Shown: positions 1-5,938, counted from the stretch's first letter. The stretch is DNA of 12,651 bases from a bacterium (GCA_021163625.1 JAGGTS010000058.1:1-12651); one strand, 5' to 3'. Notes: generated from the letters alone by a model not told the origin. Numbers and translations: made by a program.

Positions 1-447
1 GCCGTTAGGTTTTAAAACTCTGTAAATTTCTTCTAGGGCCTGTCTTTGGTTGGGGTAATGATGAAAAGAATTCAAACAAAATACAAAATGAAAATAATTA
101 TTCGGAAAAGGTAGTTTGTTTGCTTCTCCTACAATAAATTTCAAGTTTTTATTTTTACAGTATTTATTTTTTTTGTAGTTAGCAATTTTTATCATCTCAG
201 AAGAGATATCAGTACCAATAATTTCTCCATTTTCATCTAGCAACGATGATAATCTTATTGTTAACTCGCCTGTTCCACAACCTATGTCTAAAATTTTATT
301 TCCTGGTCCAATATATGGCTTTGCTATTTCTATTACTTTTTTGTAACTATATCGAAAATATAAACTCCACAATCCAATGTCATAGTGTTTTGCCCAATTA
401 TCGAATTGATCCAAACTTGCTTTTTTGATATTATATTTCTGCATCAT
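1..447 (-). CDS. Class I SAM-dependent methyltransferase (UbiE/MenG-like), C-terminus cut by window
   Basis: Reading the minus strand from ATG at 447 gives 149 codons open to the window edge, so the C-terminus is missing. The Rossmann-fold methyltransferase motifs are clear: motif I ILDIGCGTG at residues 52-60 binds AdoMet; GTDIS has the acidic residue (D80) expected to hold the ribose hydroxyls; LPFPNNYFHFVF at 112-123 and the segment ending RVLKPNG at 143-149 match motif II and III regions of the Methyltransf_11/25 type. The substrate cannot be told from sequence; this broad family methylates quinones, sterols, small metabolites and peptides. A second ATG follows at once (444). No Shine-Dalgarno is seen. 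The gene starts 14 nt after the stop of the GNAT gene at 462-1280 and is probably last or next to last in the ThiF operon, which suggests a tailoring role. Confidence 0.9.
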   Translation of the reverse strand, partial: MMQKYNIKKASLDQFDNWAKHYDIGLWSLYFRYSYKKVIEIAKPYIGPGNKILDIGCGTGELTIRLSSLLDENGEIIGTDISSEMIKIANYKKNKYCKNKNLKFIVGEANKLPFPNNYFHFVFCLNSFHHYPNQRQALEEIYRVLKPNG

Positions 448-461
448 ATAAAGGAGTAGTG

Positions 462-1280
462 TTACTTTAATATATTTCCTAGATAATAAAGAAATATATT
501 TTTTAGATTAATTTTTGCTCTTATAACGAATTCTTTTCCTGTTTCTTTGCTGTATTGAATATAGGTTTCGCCAAATTTATTCACAGTTTCATTTTTGTGC
601 CAGGGAATTTTATCTTTTTTATAAATTAACCAGGGCGTATCTTTATAAGAGTCTTCTAATACACACCCGTCTTTATGCAGGAATCTGTTAGGATTGTCGC
701 TTTGTCTAATTAATTCTTTTGCCATTTGCCATGTTTCTTCGTCGGGAGGAGGGATCTTTTTCTTTTTTTTATCAAATAAGAATGGATTGGGATACATAAA
801 CGACGTTATTTTTGCCATAGAACCCAGCACTCTTAAATTAGGGCTAATTAACATAAATTCTATTGTTAATTTTTTATTCTTTATTAAATTATCAAAAAAA
901 ATATATCTAAGTAGCGCAAAATTAACTTTCCCCATTAATCTTGACGATTGTATTTCCGGTGATATAGCTGTGAACTCTAAATAATAAAGATTTTTGTTTA
1001 AAATACTTTTTCTGCTGATAGCTGCTGTTCCAACTATTTTATCTTTATGTCTCAAAATCAGCAAAAAATCAGCGCTAATAATATGTTTTTCAATGAATTT
1101 TTCGCCAAAATCACCCCAGCACTCTTTTATTAAAGATTTTATATCTTTTTTAATTTTTTCTTTAACTTTCTCATCTAAAGACGAACAGTCTTTTAACATT
1201 TCTGCTTTAAGCCGAAAAGTTTTATTTCCTTTTTTAATTTTCATTGTTTTAATTTTACTGTTTTTGATATATCTGTCCAT
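462..1280 (-). CDS. Diverged GNAT-like N-acyltransferase (paralogue of the gene at 1655-2401)
   Basis: This is a 272-residue protein. Residues about 50-165 look like a GNAT fold: an acidic/basic first helix, strands FLLILRHK (72-79) and KIVGTAAIS (81-89), a central strand YLEFTAISPE (100-109), then a helix that should carry the acetyl-CoA loop. That loop here reads R114-L-M-G-K-V, a degraded Q/R-x-x-G-x-G/A signature. Residues about 165-272 form a C-terminal extension. The whole layout matches the GNAT two genes upstream: both share a Y-P-N-P turn after the core, a K-I-P/S-W block near the C-terminus (K224-W227 here) and a final basic/hydrophobic helix. That shows common descent by eye. Substrate is unknown; it may be acyl-CoA dependent or a long-chain N-acyl amino acid synthase relative. 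The first 12 residues are uncertain because ATG at 1244 could also start the protein. No RBS is seen. Spacing is 34 nt from the upstream gene and 14 nt to the methyltransferase. Confidence 0.75.
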   Translation of the reverse strand: MDRYIKNSKIKTMKIKKGNKTFRLKAEMLKDCSSLDEKVKEKIKKDIKSLIKECWGDFGEKFIEKHIISADFLLILRHKDKIVGTAAISRKSILNKNLYYLEFTAISPEIQSSRLMGKVNFALLRYIFFDNLIKNKKLTIEFMLISPNLRVLGSMAKITSFMYPNPFLFDKKKKKIPPPDEETWQMAKELIRQSDNPNRFLHKDGCVLEDSYKDTPWLIYKKDKIPWHKNETVNKFGETYIQYSKETGKEFVIRAKINLKNIFLYYLGNILK

Positions 1281-1314
1281 AGTTAAAATTATTCTAAGCT
1301 TAATCTAATTATTT

Positions 1315-1647
1315 TTACCCTATGAAAGAAGGAGTAAAAATTAAAATAGTGGCTTTCCGGCTTATTTTCTTTTTGTTCTCTGGAAAAATTAAAGAAAAGT
1401 ACAAAAGGAATGCTATAAGAAAAGATGGTCCCCAGAATACTGTATTAGACCAAAAGTTTAAATGTTTTTCCCCGGTTTTGAGATAAAGTATTAATAGAGA
1501 CAAAGCCCAAAATGCCAGACAAGCTGTTAAGGCAAGAAAAACTTTATTAATGTTATTCTTTCTATCTTTTAAAAATACAAAAATTCCTAAAAATAAATTG
1601 AAAACCGCTACTATAATTAATGAAGCATTTAACAGTAATTGCTGCAT
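1315..1647 (-). CDS. Truncated histidine-kinase N-terminal 7TM sensor fragment, 4 helices
   Basis: This 110-residue hydrophobic protein has membrane segments at about residues 5-26, 33-56, 65-88 and a last one at 98-110 that ends at the stop. The pattern resembles the start of the N-terminal 7TM region of histidine kinases (HisKA_7TM type): a short lumenal start, a GIFVFLKDRKN loop, a second helix with F-W-A-L, then W-G-P-S-F and a Y-F-S-L-I-F-P-E exit. Family members have seven helices and usually a kinase or other signalling output behind them; here everything after helix 4 is gone, and the frames below the stop show no continuation. It is either a decayed remnant or a minimal membrane protein that still serves the operon. 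It starts 7 nt after the stop of the GNAT gene at 1655, so it is transcribed with the operon. The absence of inner frameshifts argues that the part left is still under selection or was lost recently. Confidence 0.7.
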   Translation of the reverse strand: MQQLLLNASLIIVAVFNLFLGIFVFLKDRKNNINKVFLALTACLAFWALSLLILYLKTGEKHLNFWSNTVFWGPSFLIAFLLYFSLIFPENKKKISRKATILIFTPSFIG

Positions 1648-1654
1648 AATAATT

Positions 1655-2401
1655 TTATATATTTTTAAGAAATGTAATCAGTTTTATTTTTCCAACAACA
1701 ACTAAAGAATCCAAAGAACCTTGCTTTAAATGCAGTTTTCTTTCAAACATTTCATTTATTAAACGATTTTTGCTCCAAGAAATTTTATTGGGCCTTAAAG
1801 CCAAGCCTGGAGCGGGCATATATGCGTTTTTTAAAACAAATGTTTTTTTATTAAATTTTGCATTTGGCCATAATTGCGTTACATATTTTGAAGCAATATT
1901 TAAAGCTTTTTCAGCTAGATTGTCCGTTCCATTTGGATTTGGGTATAATTCTACTTTATTGAAATAACTATAATACACAGTTGGATTTTGGGTTCTGAAT
2001 ATAAAATATATTGGCGCTAAAGCCCTAAACGGATTCCAAAAGAAGTTCCGGAGTCTTGCAATAAAAAATTTTTTAACAATTATATTTGAAAATATGTTAC
2101 CTATGCCTTTTTTCTGGTAAGCAGGATTAATCATCATTGCTCCTGTATATATCACTTTGTTATCCAAAAACCGAAACATTGTAAAACCAACATCCTGTTG
2201 TTCCTCTATGTCTTTAGCGACTAATAAATAATCTGATGCGTTTATCCACTTGTAAATGTGGTTTTCGGGGTTTTGGCCTGCTGACTTTGATATTTTTTCC
2301 AGAACAACAGCGTATTTTGTTAAATCTTTTTGTTTGTGAATGTTTATTTCGTTAATTTCGATTATTTTTCCATTGCCCAATTTTATATTTTTGGAATTCA
2401 T
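1655..2401 (-). CDS. GNAT-family N-acyltransferase with intact acyl-CoA motif
   Basis: From ATG at 2401 the protein has 248 residues. The GNAT core covers roughly residues 25-160: strand YLLVAKDI (58-65), VGFTMFRF (71-78), strand YTGAMMINP (85-93), then the acyl-CoA pyrophosphate loop Q96-K-K-G-I-G101, a full Q/R-x-x-G-x-G signature, and a motif-B-like region with TQNPTVYYSYF (137-147). A C-terminal extension of about 90 residues is shared with the paralogue at 462-1280. An upstream in-frame TTG at 2500 would add 33 basic residues and overlap the ThiF gene by 38 nt. I prefer 2401 because it is ATG, aligns with the paralogue start and leaves a clean 61-nt spacer. The substrate is unknown. Position directly behind an E1-like enzyme suggests it acylates the same product or a precursor amine, which is inference. 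Confidence 0.8.
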   Translation of the reverse strand: MNSKNIKLGNGKIIEINEINIHKQKDLTKYAVVLEKISKSAGQNPENHIYKWINASDYLLVAKDIEEQQDVGFTMFRFLDNKVIYTGAMMINPAYQKKGIGNIFSNIIVKKFFIARLRNFFWNPFRALAPIYFIFRTQNPTVYYSYFNKVELYPNPNGTDNLAEKALNIASKYVTQLWPNAKFNKKTFVLKNAYMPAPGLALRPNKISWSKNRLINEMFERKLHLKQGSLDSLVVVGKIKLITFLKNI

Positions 2402-2462
2402 AACCTTAACTCTTATCCGCAACTTTGGAACTGCTGATACAATTATGGGACTAAAATATTTT

Positions 2463-3260
2463 CTATTTAGAAAAATCTTTATAGAGAAGAGTTTGTTCAA
2501 AAAGGTCTATTCTAATGCATTTAGGCACAACTACTGGCTTTCTTCTATCCAAAAGAATTAAAGCCGTTTCCGTTGTAAGCATTGAAGCTGCTAAACTGCA
2601 GCCAACTGAAACTGTTGGAATTGCGGAAGCGCCTTGCAAAACCTTCATTATTACTTCATTGGAAGCATATTTTGGCACTTCAACTACTGCTTTTTCCAGT
2701 GGAAATTTGTAATTTTCCATTTCTTTTTCGTTTTTTGGTATTTTATAGAACTCATCAAAACTCATCCCCTTAGGGTCGAAAACAAATAAGGGAGAGCCAA
2801 AACCGATGCTGTGAGCTGTCATACTATATAATCCATACTCTCTGGCTTTTTTGTGTAAAAGAGCCCTTTCCTTAAAAGAAAAAAATTCTATTTCGTCTAT
2901 TGCCAAATCTGCCCCGTTTAAGAAATCTTCTATATTATTTTCATTAATACCTTCTGGGTATATGTCAAGCTTGAGCGATGGGTTTATCTCTTTTAGGGCC
3001 CTGCCTACTGCTTTTGCTTTGTTTTCTCCTATTGTTTGAACAGTAGCAGCAAACTGCCTATTAATATTTGCTTCTTCAAATATATCTGGGTCAGCTATTT
3101 TTAGATGGCCAACGCCAAGGCGGACTATTCTTTCTGCTGCAATTCCTCCGACTCCGCCTACGCCTGCAATGGATACAGTAGAATTTTTAAGTTTTTCTTG
3201 TTCTTGTTCGTTAAAAACACCTATATTCCTAACGAAACTTTTTTTGTAAAATTCAGGCAT
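2463..3260 (-). CDS. E1-like ThiF/MoeB/HesA-family adenylyltransferase
   Basis: The protein has 265 residues. E1-type enzymes adenylate a carboxylate, usually the C-terminus of a ubiquitin-like protein or peptide, with ATP-Mg. Seen here: R11 where the family has its N-terminal arginine; the nucleotide loop G33-V-G-G-V-G-G39; the acidic end of the next strand I-A-D-P-D (D57, D59); the family N-x-x-R-Q as N65-I-N-R-Q69; K81 in the E-N-K-A-K helix; and D122 in the strand where E1 enzymes bind metal. There is no CxxC zinc pair and no obvious catalytic cysteine: C221 lies in the crossover helix segment IPTVSVGCSLAAS, a structural region in relatives. So thioester formation is doubtful and simple adenylation likelier. 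A P-K-G-M-S-F-D-E-F segment (163-171) marks a subfamily unlike MoeB, ThiF or TcdA. It leads the operon with two GNAT genes. Biological substrate is not known. Confidence 0.88.
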   Translation of the reverse strand: MPEFYKKSFVRNIGVFNEQEQEKLKNSTVSIAGVGGVGGIAAERIVRLGVGHLKIADPDIFEEANINRQFAATVQTIGENKAKAVGRALKEINPSLKLDIYPEGINENNIEDFLNGADLAIDEIEFFSFKERALLHKKAREYGLYSMTAHSIGFGSPLFVFDPKGMSFDEFYKIPKNEKEMENYKFPLEKAVVEVPKYASNEVIMKVLQGASAIPTVSVGCSLAASMLTTETALILLDRRKPVVVPKCIRIDLFEQTLLYKDFSK

Positions 3261-3273
3261 AAATTTTTATATT

Positions 3274-3303
3274 TTATTTTAAAAAATGTAATAAAGCGGC
3301 CAT
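3274..3303 (-). CDS. Possible 9-codon leader peptide upstream of the ThiF-like gene
   Basis: Between the predicted promoter and the ThiF-like gene, the minus strand carries ATG at 3303, eight sense codons and TAA at 3274-3276, reading MAALLHFLK. It ends 13 nt before the ThiF-like ATG and starts about 10 nt after the predicted transcription start. It has no Shine-Dalgarno, but neither do its neighbours. Some E1-like enzymes, for example MccB of microcin C7, adenylate a very short peptide encoded just upstream. That precedent is why it is listed. The MccA peptide ends in Asn while this one ends in Lys. Mini-ORFs of this length are common by chance in AT-rich DNA, so the call is weak. Confidence 0.15.
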   Translation of the reverse strand: MAALLHFLK

Positions 3304-3310
3304 TTATATT

Positions 3311-3338
3311 ACATTATACATTATACATTATACATTAC
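3311..3338. repeat. 7-bp tandem repeat (ACATTAT x4), each minus-strand unit spelling TATAAT
   Basis: Four tandem heptads are seen: ACATTAT at 3311, 3318 and 3325, then ACATTAC at 3332. Read on the minus strand the units form three TATAAT hexamers spaced 7 nt apart. The repeat lies 51-78 nt before the ThiF-like start and overlaps the predicted operon promoter. Confidence 0.9.
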
Positions 3339-3348
3339 CGATTGTCTA
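3320..3348 (-). promoter_or_regulatory. Predicted sigma70-type promoter of the ThiF-GNAT-methyltransferase operon
   Basis: On the minus strand TAGACA (3348-3343, five of six matches to TTGACA) is followed after exactly 17 nt by a perfect TATAAT (3325-3320). Transcription would start near 3313, giving a leader of about 53 nt before the ATG at 3260. The -10 box is the middle one of three tandem copies; the other copies stand at spacers of 10 and 24 nt, which are poor. Confidence 0.65.
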
Positions 3349-3373
3349 CATTTATATTAATTTAATTTCTTTT

Positions 3374-3415
3374 AAAAGTTAAACTTTTCTGGTGGAAGTA
3401 AAAATAAACGCCAGA
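3374..3415. promoter_or_regulatory. Two inverted repeats upstream of the ThiF operon promoter
   Basis: AAAAGTT-A-AACTTTT at 3374-3388 is a perfect 7-bp palindrome with a 1-nt centre, starting 26 nt upstream of the predicted -35 box. Next to it TCTGGTG (3388-3394) can pair with CGCCAGA (3409-3415), with one G-U and a 14-nt loop, and is followed on the plus strand by a T-run. The first could be a protein site for a repressor or activator of the operon. The second resembles a weak plus-strand terminator, but no plus-strand gene ends there. The rest of the gene-free stretch 3261-3551 shows only AT-rich sequence apart from the repeat, promoter and terminator listed separately. Confidence 0.3.
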
Positions 3416-3495
3416 TCTTTTTTGATGTTGTAAATTATTGCTTTTTATGATTAATGCTTTTGTTGTTTTTTTGTTAGCTTCTTTTTAAAGCTTTT

Positions 3496-3522
3496 AAAAA
3501 GCAGGGCAATCCCCTGCTTTTT
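3496..3522 (-). terminator. Intrinsic terminator, 11-bp perfect stem
   Basis: AAAAAGCAGGG (3496-3506), a 5-nt loop CAATC, and CCCTGCTTTTT (3512-3522) form a perfect 11-bp stem. On the minus strand the GC core is followed by a run of five T. It lies 30 nt downstream of the stop of the small membrane protein gene, whose transcript it should end. The A-run on the other side makes it potentially bidirectional. A second hairpin, CTTTTTAAA/TTTAAAAAG at 3481-3501, overlaps its foot and could compete with it. Confidence 0.85.
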
Positions 3523-3551
3523 ATCATTAAGTTTAATTAGGGAGTACAAAA

Positions 3552-3788
3552 CTATACCTGAGGAGGGGTGCTGGTTTGGTCTTCTGGCTGGTCGGTCGCT
3601 TCTTGAGTGTTATTGAGGTTTTCTTGGGGATTTTCTTGGGGATTTTCTGGTTGGGAAGGAACCTTTTGTTCTTGGCTGACATTAAGAACTTCTCCTCCTT
3701 TCTTTTTTCCTTTTAACAAAAGGATGATTATTATCAATAATACGATTATCCCTATTGAAACCCAGGTAATTGTTGCTGCTGTGGTCAT
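3552..3788 (-). CDS. Small single-span membrane protein with Q/P/E-rich tail (hypothetical)
   Basis: The 78-residue protein has one membrane helix (about residues 6-25, rich in Ile and Leu) followed at once by K-G-K-K-K-G-G, then a low-complexity acidic tail with ENPQ repeats and many Gln, Pro, Glu and Thr. The basic cluster after the helix predicts that the tail faces the cytoplasm, by the positive-inside rule; alternatively the tail could be outside if the helix is a signal anchor. No known domain is recognised. AAGGA lies 3 nt before the ATG, a weak and close Shine-Dalgarno but the clearest in the window. It stands alone: a hairpin precedes it and a strong terminator follows. The helix, basic patch and biased tail, together with a good terminator, support a real gene. 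Confidence 0.7.
   Translation of the reverse strand: MTTAATITWVSIGIIVLLIIIILLLKGKKKGGEVLNVSQEQKVPSQPENPQENPQENLNNTQEATDQPEDQTSTPPQV
3619..3648. repeat. 12-bp tandem repeat inside the small membrane protein gene
   Basis: TTTTCTTGGGGA occurs at 3619-3630 and 3631-3642, with a partial third copy from 3643. It is in frame (12 bp = 4 codons) and encodes the repeated P-Q-E-N units of the tail, so copy-number change would lengthen or shorten the tail without breaking the frame. Confidence 0.85.
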
Positions 3789-3820
3789 TTTTCCTTTTTT
3801 GGCTTGCTTACTCTTTTACC

Positions 3821-3844
3821 TATTTGTTAGCTTTCTAACAAATA
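3821..3844. promoter_or_regulatory. 10-bp perfect hairpin/palindrome between murC and the small membrane protein gene
   Basis: TATTTGTTAG (3821-3830), a 4-nt centre CTTT, and CTAACAAATA (3835-3844) are perfect inverted repeats. The element is 58 nt beyond the murC stop and 33 nt before the start of the small gene, both on the minus strand. No T-run follows on either strand, so a classical terminator is unlikely. It may be an operator for the small gene, an mRNA 3'-end stabiliser for murC, or a leader hairpin. Confidence 0.45.
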
Positions 3845-3901
3845 AGCGAGCAACTAAGCCTAATTTATATTTAAATTACGACTTTTATATTATTTTACCA
3901 T

Positions 3902-5266
3902 TTATTTTTTATAAATCAATTTATAAATATCCCCTGCTCCCATAATTATTAATATTTGGTCTGCCCGCAGGTTTTTCTGCAGAAACTGTTTCAAATTTTC
4001 TTTTTTTAGGTAAATTACTTCTTTTCTATTAATTTCTTCCACTAATTTTTTAGCATTGACTTTTTTTTTGATTGATAAATTTTCTCTGCCTGCGACATCA
4101 AAAATATCAGTTATTATTAAACAATCAATCAATGCTTTCCCTCCCCTTTTTTTAGTTGCCTCTTTAAAAATTTTGACAAAATCTTTGAAAAGATAAAATG
4201 TCCTTTGGCATTGGTGGGGCTGGAAAACGCAGCATATTTTTTTATTTTTAAATTTTTCTCTTGCTCCCTTTAAAGTTGCAATGATTTCTGTTGGATGGTG
4301 GGCATAATCTGAAATCGTAACGATTTTTTTCTTATTTTTTGAAATTGATAAGTTTGTTTTTAATATCTCAAACCTTCGCCAACTACCCTTATATTCTGAT
4401 AGCGCTTTATATGAGATTTTGTCGTTAATCTTAAGGGTTCTCCCTAAAGCAAGGGCGGCTAAGGCATTGCAGATATTATGTTCTCCGGGAATTTTCAACT
4501 TTTTCTTTAATTCAACTGACTCTTTTTGTTTTAGCGAAAACCATTTTACTCTTTTTAAATCAATAACCTTGTCCTTGCCCTCTAAAATCTTTTTTATATT
4601 CTTGTCGTCTTTATTTGCTATCAGGATTCCTTTTTCAGACAGATGGCCTATAAATTTTTTAAATCCAAGAAGTTCATTTTTTAAATTTTTGTAGAAATCA
4701 AGATGTTCTCTCTCAATATTGGTTAGGATAATGATTTCTGGCCAATAGTTTAAAAACGATTCTTGGTGCTCGCAGGCTTCAATCACTAAATACTTTGATT
4801 TTCCCATTTTAAAATTTGAGTTATTAAACTCTTTAAGTTTCGTTCCTATAATAACAGTCGGGTCTAATTTCGCTTTTTTCATTATTAAAGAAATCATTGC
4901 CGTTGTTGTGCTTTTTCCATGAGTCCCTGCTACGGCAATGGTGGAATATTTTTTTGTTAAAATGCCGAGCGCTTGCGGATAGCTTAAAATTTGTATTTTA
5001 TTGTTTTGTTTCTTTAACGCGTATGCTTTTTTAATTTCCGGATTATCTTTCGAGACAGCTGGGCTGTAAATTATTAAATCAACATCTTGTTTGACATTTT
5101 TCTCCTTTTGTTTGCCTATAAAAATTTTAGCTCCCTTTTTTGCCAAAAGTTTAGTTATTTCAGAGGAGGCGAGGTCTGAACCGCTTACAGACGCTTTATT
5201 TGCAAGATAATATTGGGCTAGAGCTGAGATTCCTATGCCTCCTATGCCAATAAAATGGACTTTCAT
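3902..5266 (-). CDS. murC: UDP-N-acetylmuramate--L-alanine ligase MurC
   Basis: The 454-residue protein has the usual three-domain Mur ligase length. It makes UDP-MurNAc-L-Ala from UDP-MurNAc, L-Ala and ATP in the cytoplasm, the first amino-acid step of peptidoglycan synthesis. Seen: the N-terminal UDP-binding loop G7-I-G-G-I-G12; the ATP P-loop A113-G-T-H-G-K-S-T120; the Mg/ATP region E163-A-C-E-H-Q-E-S-F; T-N-I-E-R-E-H-L-D (182-190); G-E-H-N (261-264) with the conserved His-Asn; R297/R298; D-Y-A-H-H-P (320-325), diagnostic for MurC/Mpl; F-Q-P-H-Q (348-352); and M-G-A-G-D near the end. The second motif reads EACEHQES rather than the more usual ExDESD form. It starts 22 nt after the thpR stop and is probably co-transcribed with it. 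No other mur, fts or dcw gene is in the window, so it is away from a dcw cluster. Mpl is a less likely alternative. Confidence 0.95.
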   Translation of the reverse strand: MKVHFIGIGGIGISALAQYYLANKASVSGSDLASSEITKLLAKKGAKIFIGKQKEKNVKQDVDLIIYSPAVSKDNPEIKKAYALKKQNNKIQILSYPQALGILTKKYSTIAVAGTHGKSTTTAMISLIMKKAKLDPTVIIGTKLKEFNNSNFKMGKSKYLVIEACEHQESFLNYWPEIIILTNIEREHLDFYKNLKNELLGFKKFIGHLSEKGILIANKDDKNIKKILEGKDKVIDLKRVKWFSLKQKESVELKKKLKIPGEHNICNALAALALGRTLKINDKISYKALSEYKGSWRRFEILKTNLSISKNKKKIVTISDYAHHPTEIIATLKGAREKFKNKKICCVFQPHQCQRTFYLFKDFVKIFKEATKKRGGKALIDCLIITDIFDVAGRENLSIKKKVNAKKLVEEINRKEVIYLKKENLKQFLQKNLRADQILIIMGAGDIYKLIYKK

Positions 5267-5288
5267 AATTTTTTATCTTTAAAACTTT

Positions 5289-5885
5289 TTATTTTAAAGA
5301 AAAAGAAGCTAGCTTATTATATTCTGCCCCGCTTCTTTTTAATTTGCTTTCCATTACATCTATAGATTTTACTGGAAATTCTAAAGTTATTTCTTTATTA
5401 ATTTTTGGCCTTTCTTCTGGCTCGATTGCTCTCCATTGCCAGGCCTTGATTCTGCCTATTGTAATATGAGGCTTGAAATCGTTTTCAGGATTTTTCTGGG
5501 AAATGTTGTTTTTTGAAATTTCGTCTTTTATCTCTCTGGCCAATTCTGCCAATATTTTGTTATTTTCTATTTCAGCCCAAATCAGACGTGGCGGAGTATA
5601 ATTTTTTGGGCCATAACAAATATTTAAGAGTTTCAATGAAAACTTGCTGTATTTGGCAGAGATTTTATCAGCAACCTCAAAAATATCCTTTAATTTGCTT
5701 TTTTCTGTTCTGCCGATAAAAAGAAGGGTTATATGCAAATTTTTCTTTTCAACCCATCGAATCGGGCTAACTCCTTGGCTAGTTTTTAAAAAAAGTTTAT
5801 TGATTTCTTTTCCTTCATTTTCTAATTTTTCTTTAATTTCCTCTGGCAGATTGATAGCAAAAAAAATTCTTTTGTAATTTAACAT
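5289..5885 (-). CDS. thpR: RNA 2',3'-cyclic phosphodiesterase / 2'-5' RNA ligase family (ThpR)
   Basis: The protein has 198 residues, the usual size for this two-lobed family. The two catalytic H-x-T-x tetrads are present: H51-I-T-L54 in N-L-H-I-T-L-L-F-I-G and H140-I-T-I143 in F-K-P-H-I-T-I-G-R. R-I-F-F-A-I-N-L-P near the N-terminus is the typical first strand. Family members hydrolyse RNA 2',3'-cyclic phosphates to 2'-phosphates and can join or split 2'-5' linkages; the physiological role in bacteria is unclear. The start is ATG at 5885, with no Shine-Dalgarno, facing the divergent amrS gene across 137 nt. It lies 22 nt upstream of murC, but there is no known functional link between the two. 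Confidence 0.93.
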   Translation of the reverse strand: MLNYKRIFFAINLPEEIKEKLENEGKEINKLFLKTSQGVSPIRWVEKKNLHITLLFIGRTEKSKLKDIFEVADKISAKYSKFSLKLLNICYGPKNYTPPRLIWAEIENNKILAELAREIKDEISKNNISQKNPENDFKPHITIGRIKAWQWRAIEPEERPKINKEITLEFPVKSIDVMESKLKRSGAEYNKLASFSLK

Positions 5886-5938
5886 AGTTTAGTGTTTAGT
5901 CCTAATTTGGGATAATATTGGCTTTGTATAGTGTATAT

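Noticed and set aside
694..984. Plus-strand open frames of about 100 residues (694-984, 994-1308) opposite the GNAT gene
   Set aside because: They are antisense shadows with Phe/Leu/Ser-rich composition typical of the reverse of A-rich coding DNA, and the minus-strand frame has recognisable domains.
2402..2500. Longer GNAT reading from TTG at 2500, overlapping the ThiF-like gene by 38 nt
   Set aside because: The start would be TTG and add 33 basic residues with no counterpart in the paralogue; ATG at 2401 aligns better.
3388..3424. Hairpin plus T-run on the plus strand as an intrinsic terminator
   Set aside because: No plus-strand gene ends upstream of it and the stem has only 7 pairs with a 14-nt loop.
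3607..3945. Plus-strand frame of 112 residues over the small membrane protein gene
   Set aside because: It crosses the hairpin and the murC end, has no domain, and mirrors the repeat and helix of the minus-strand protein.
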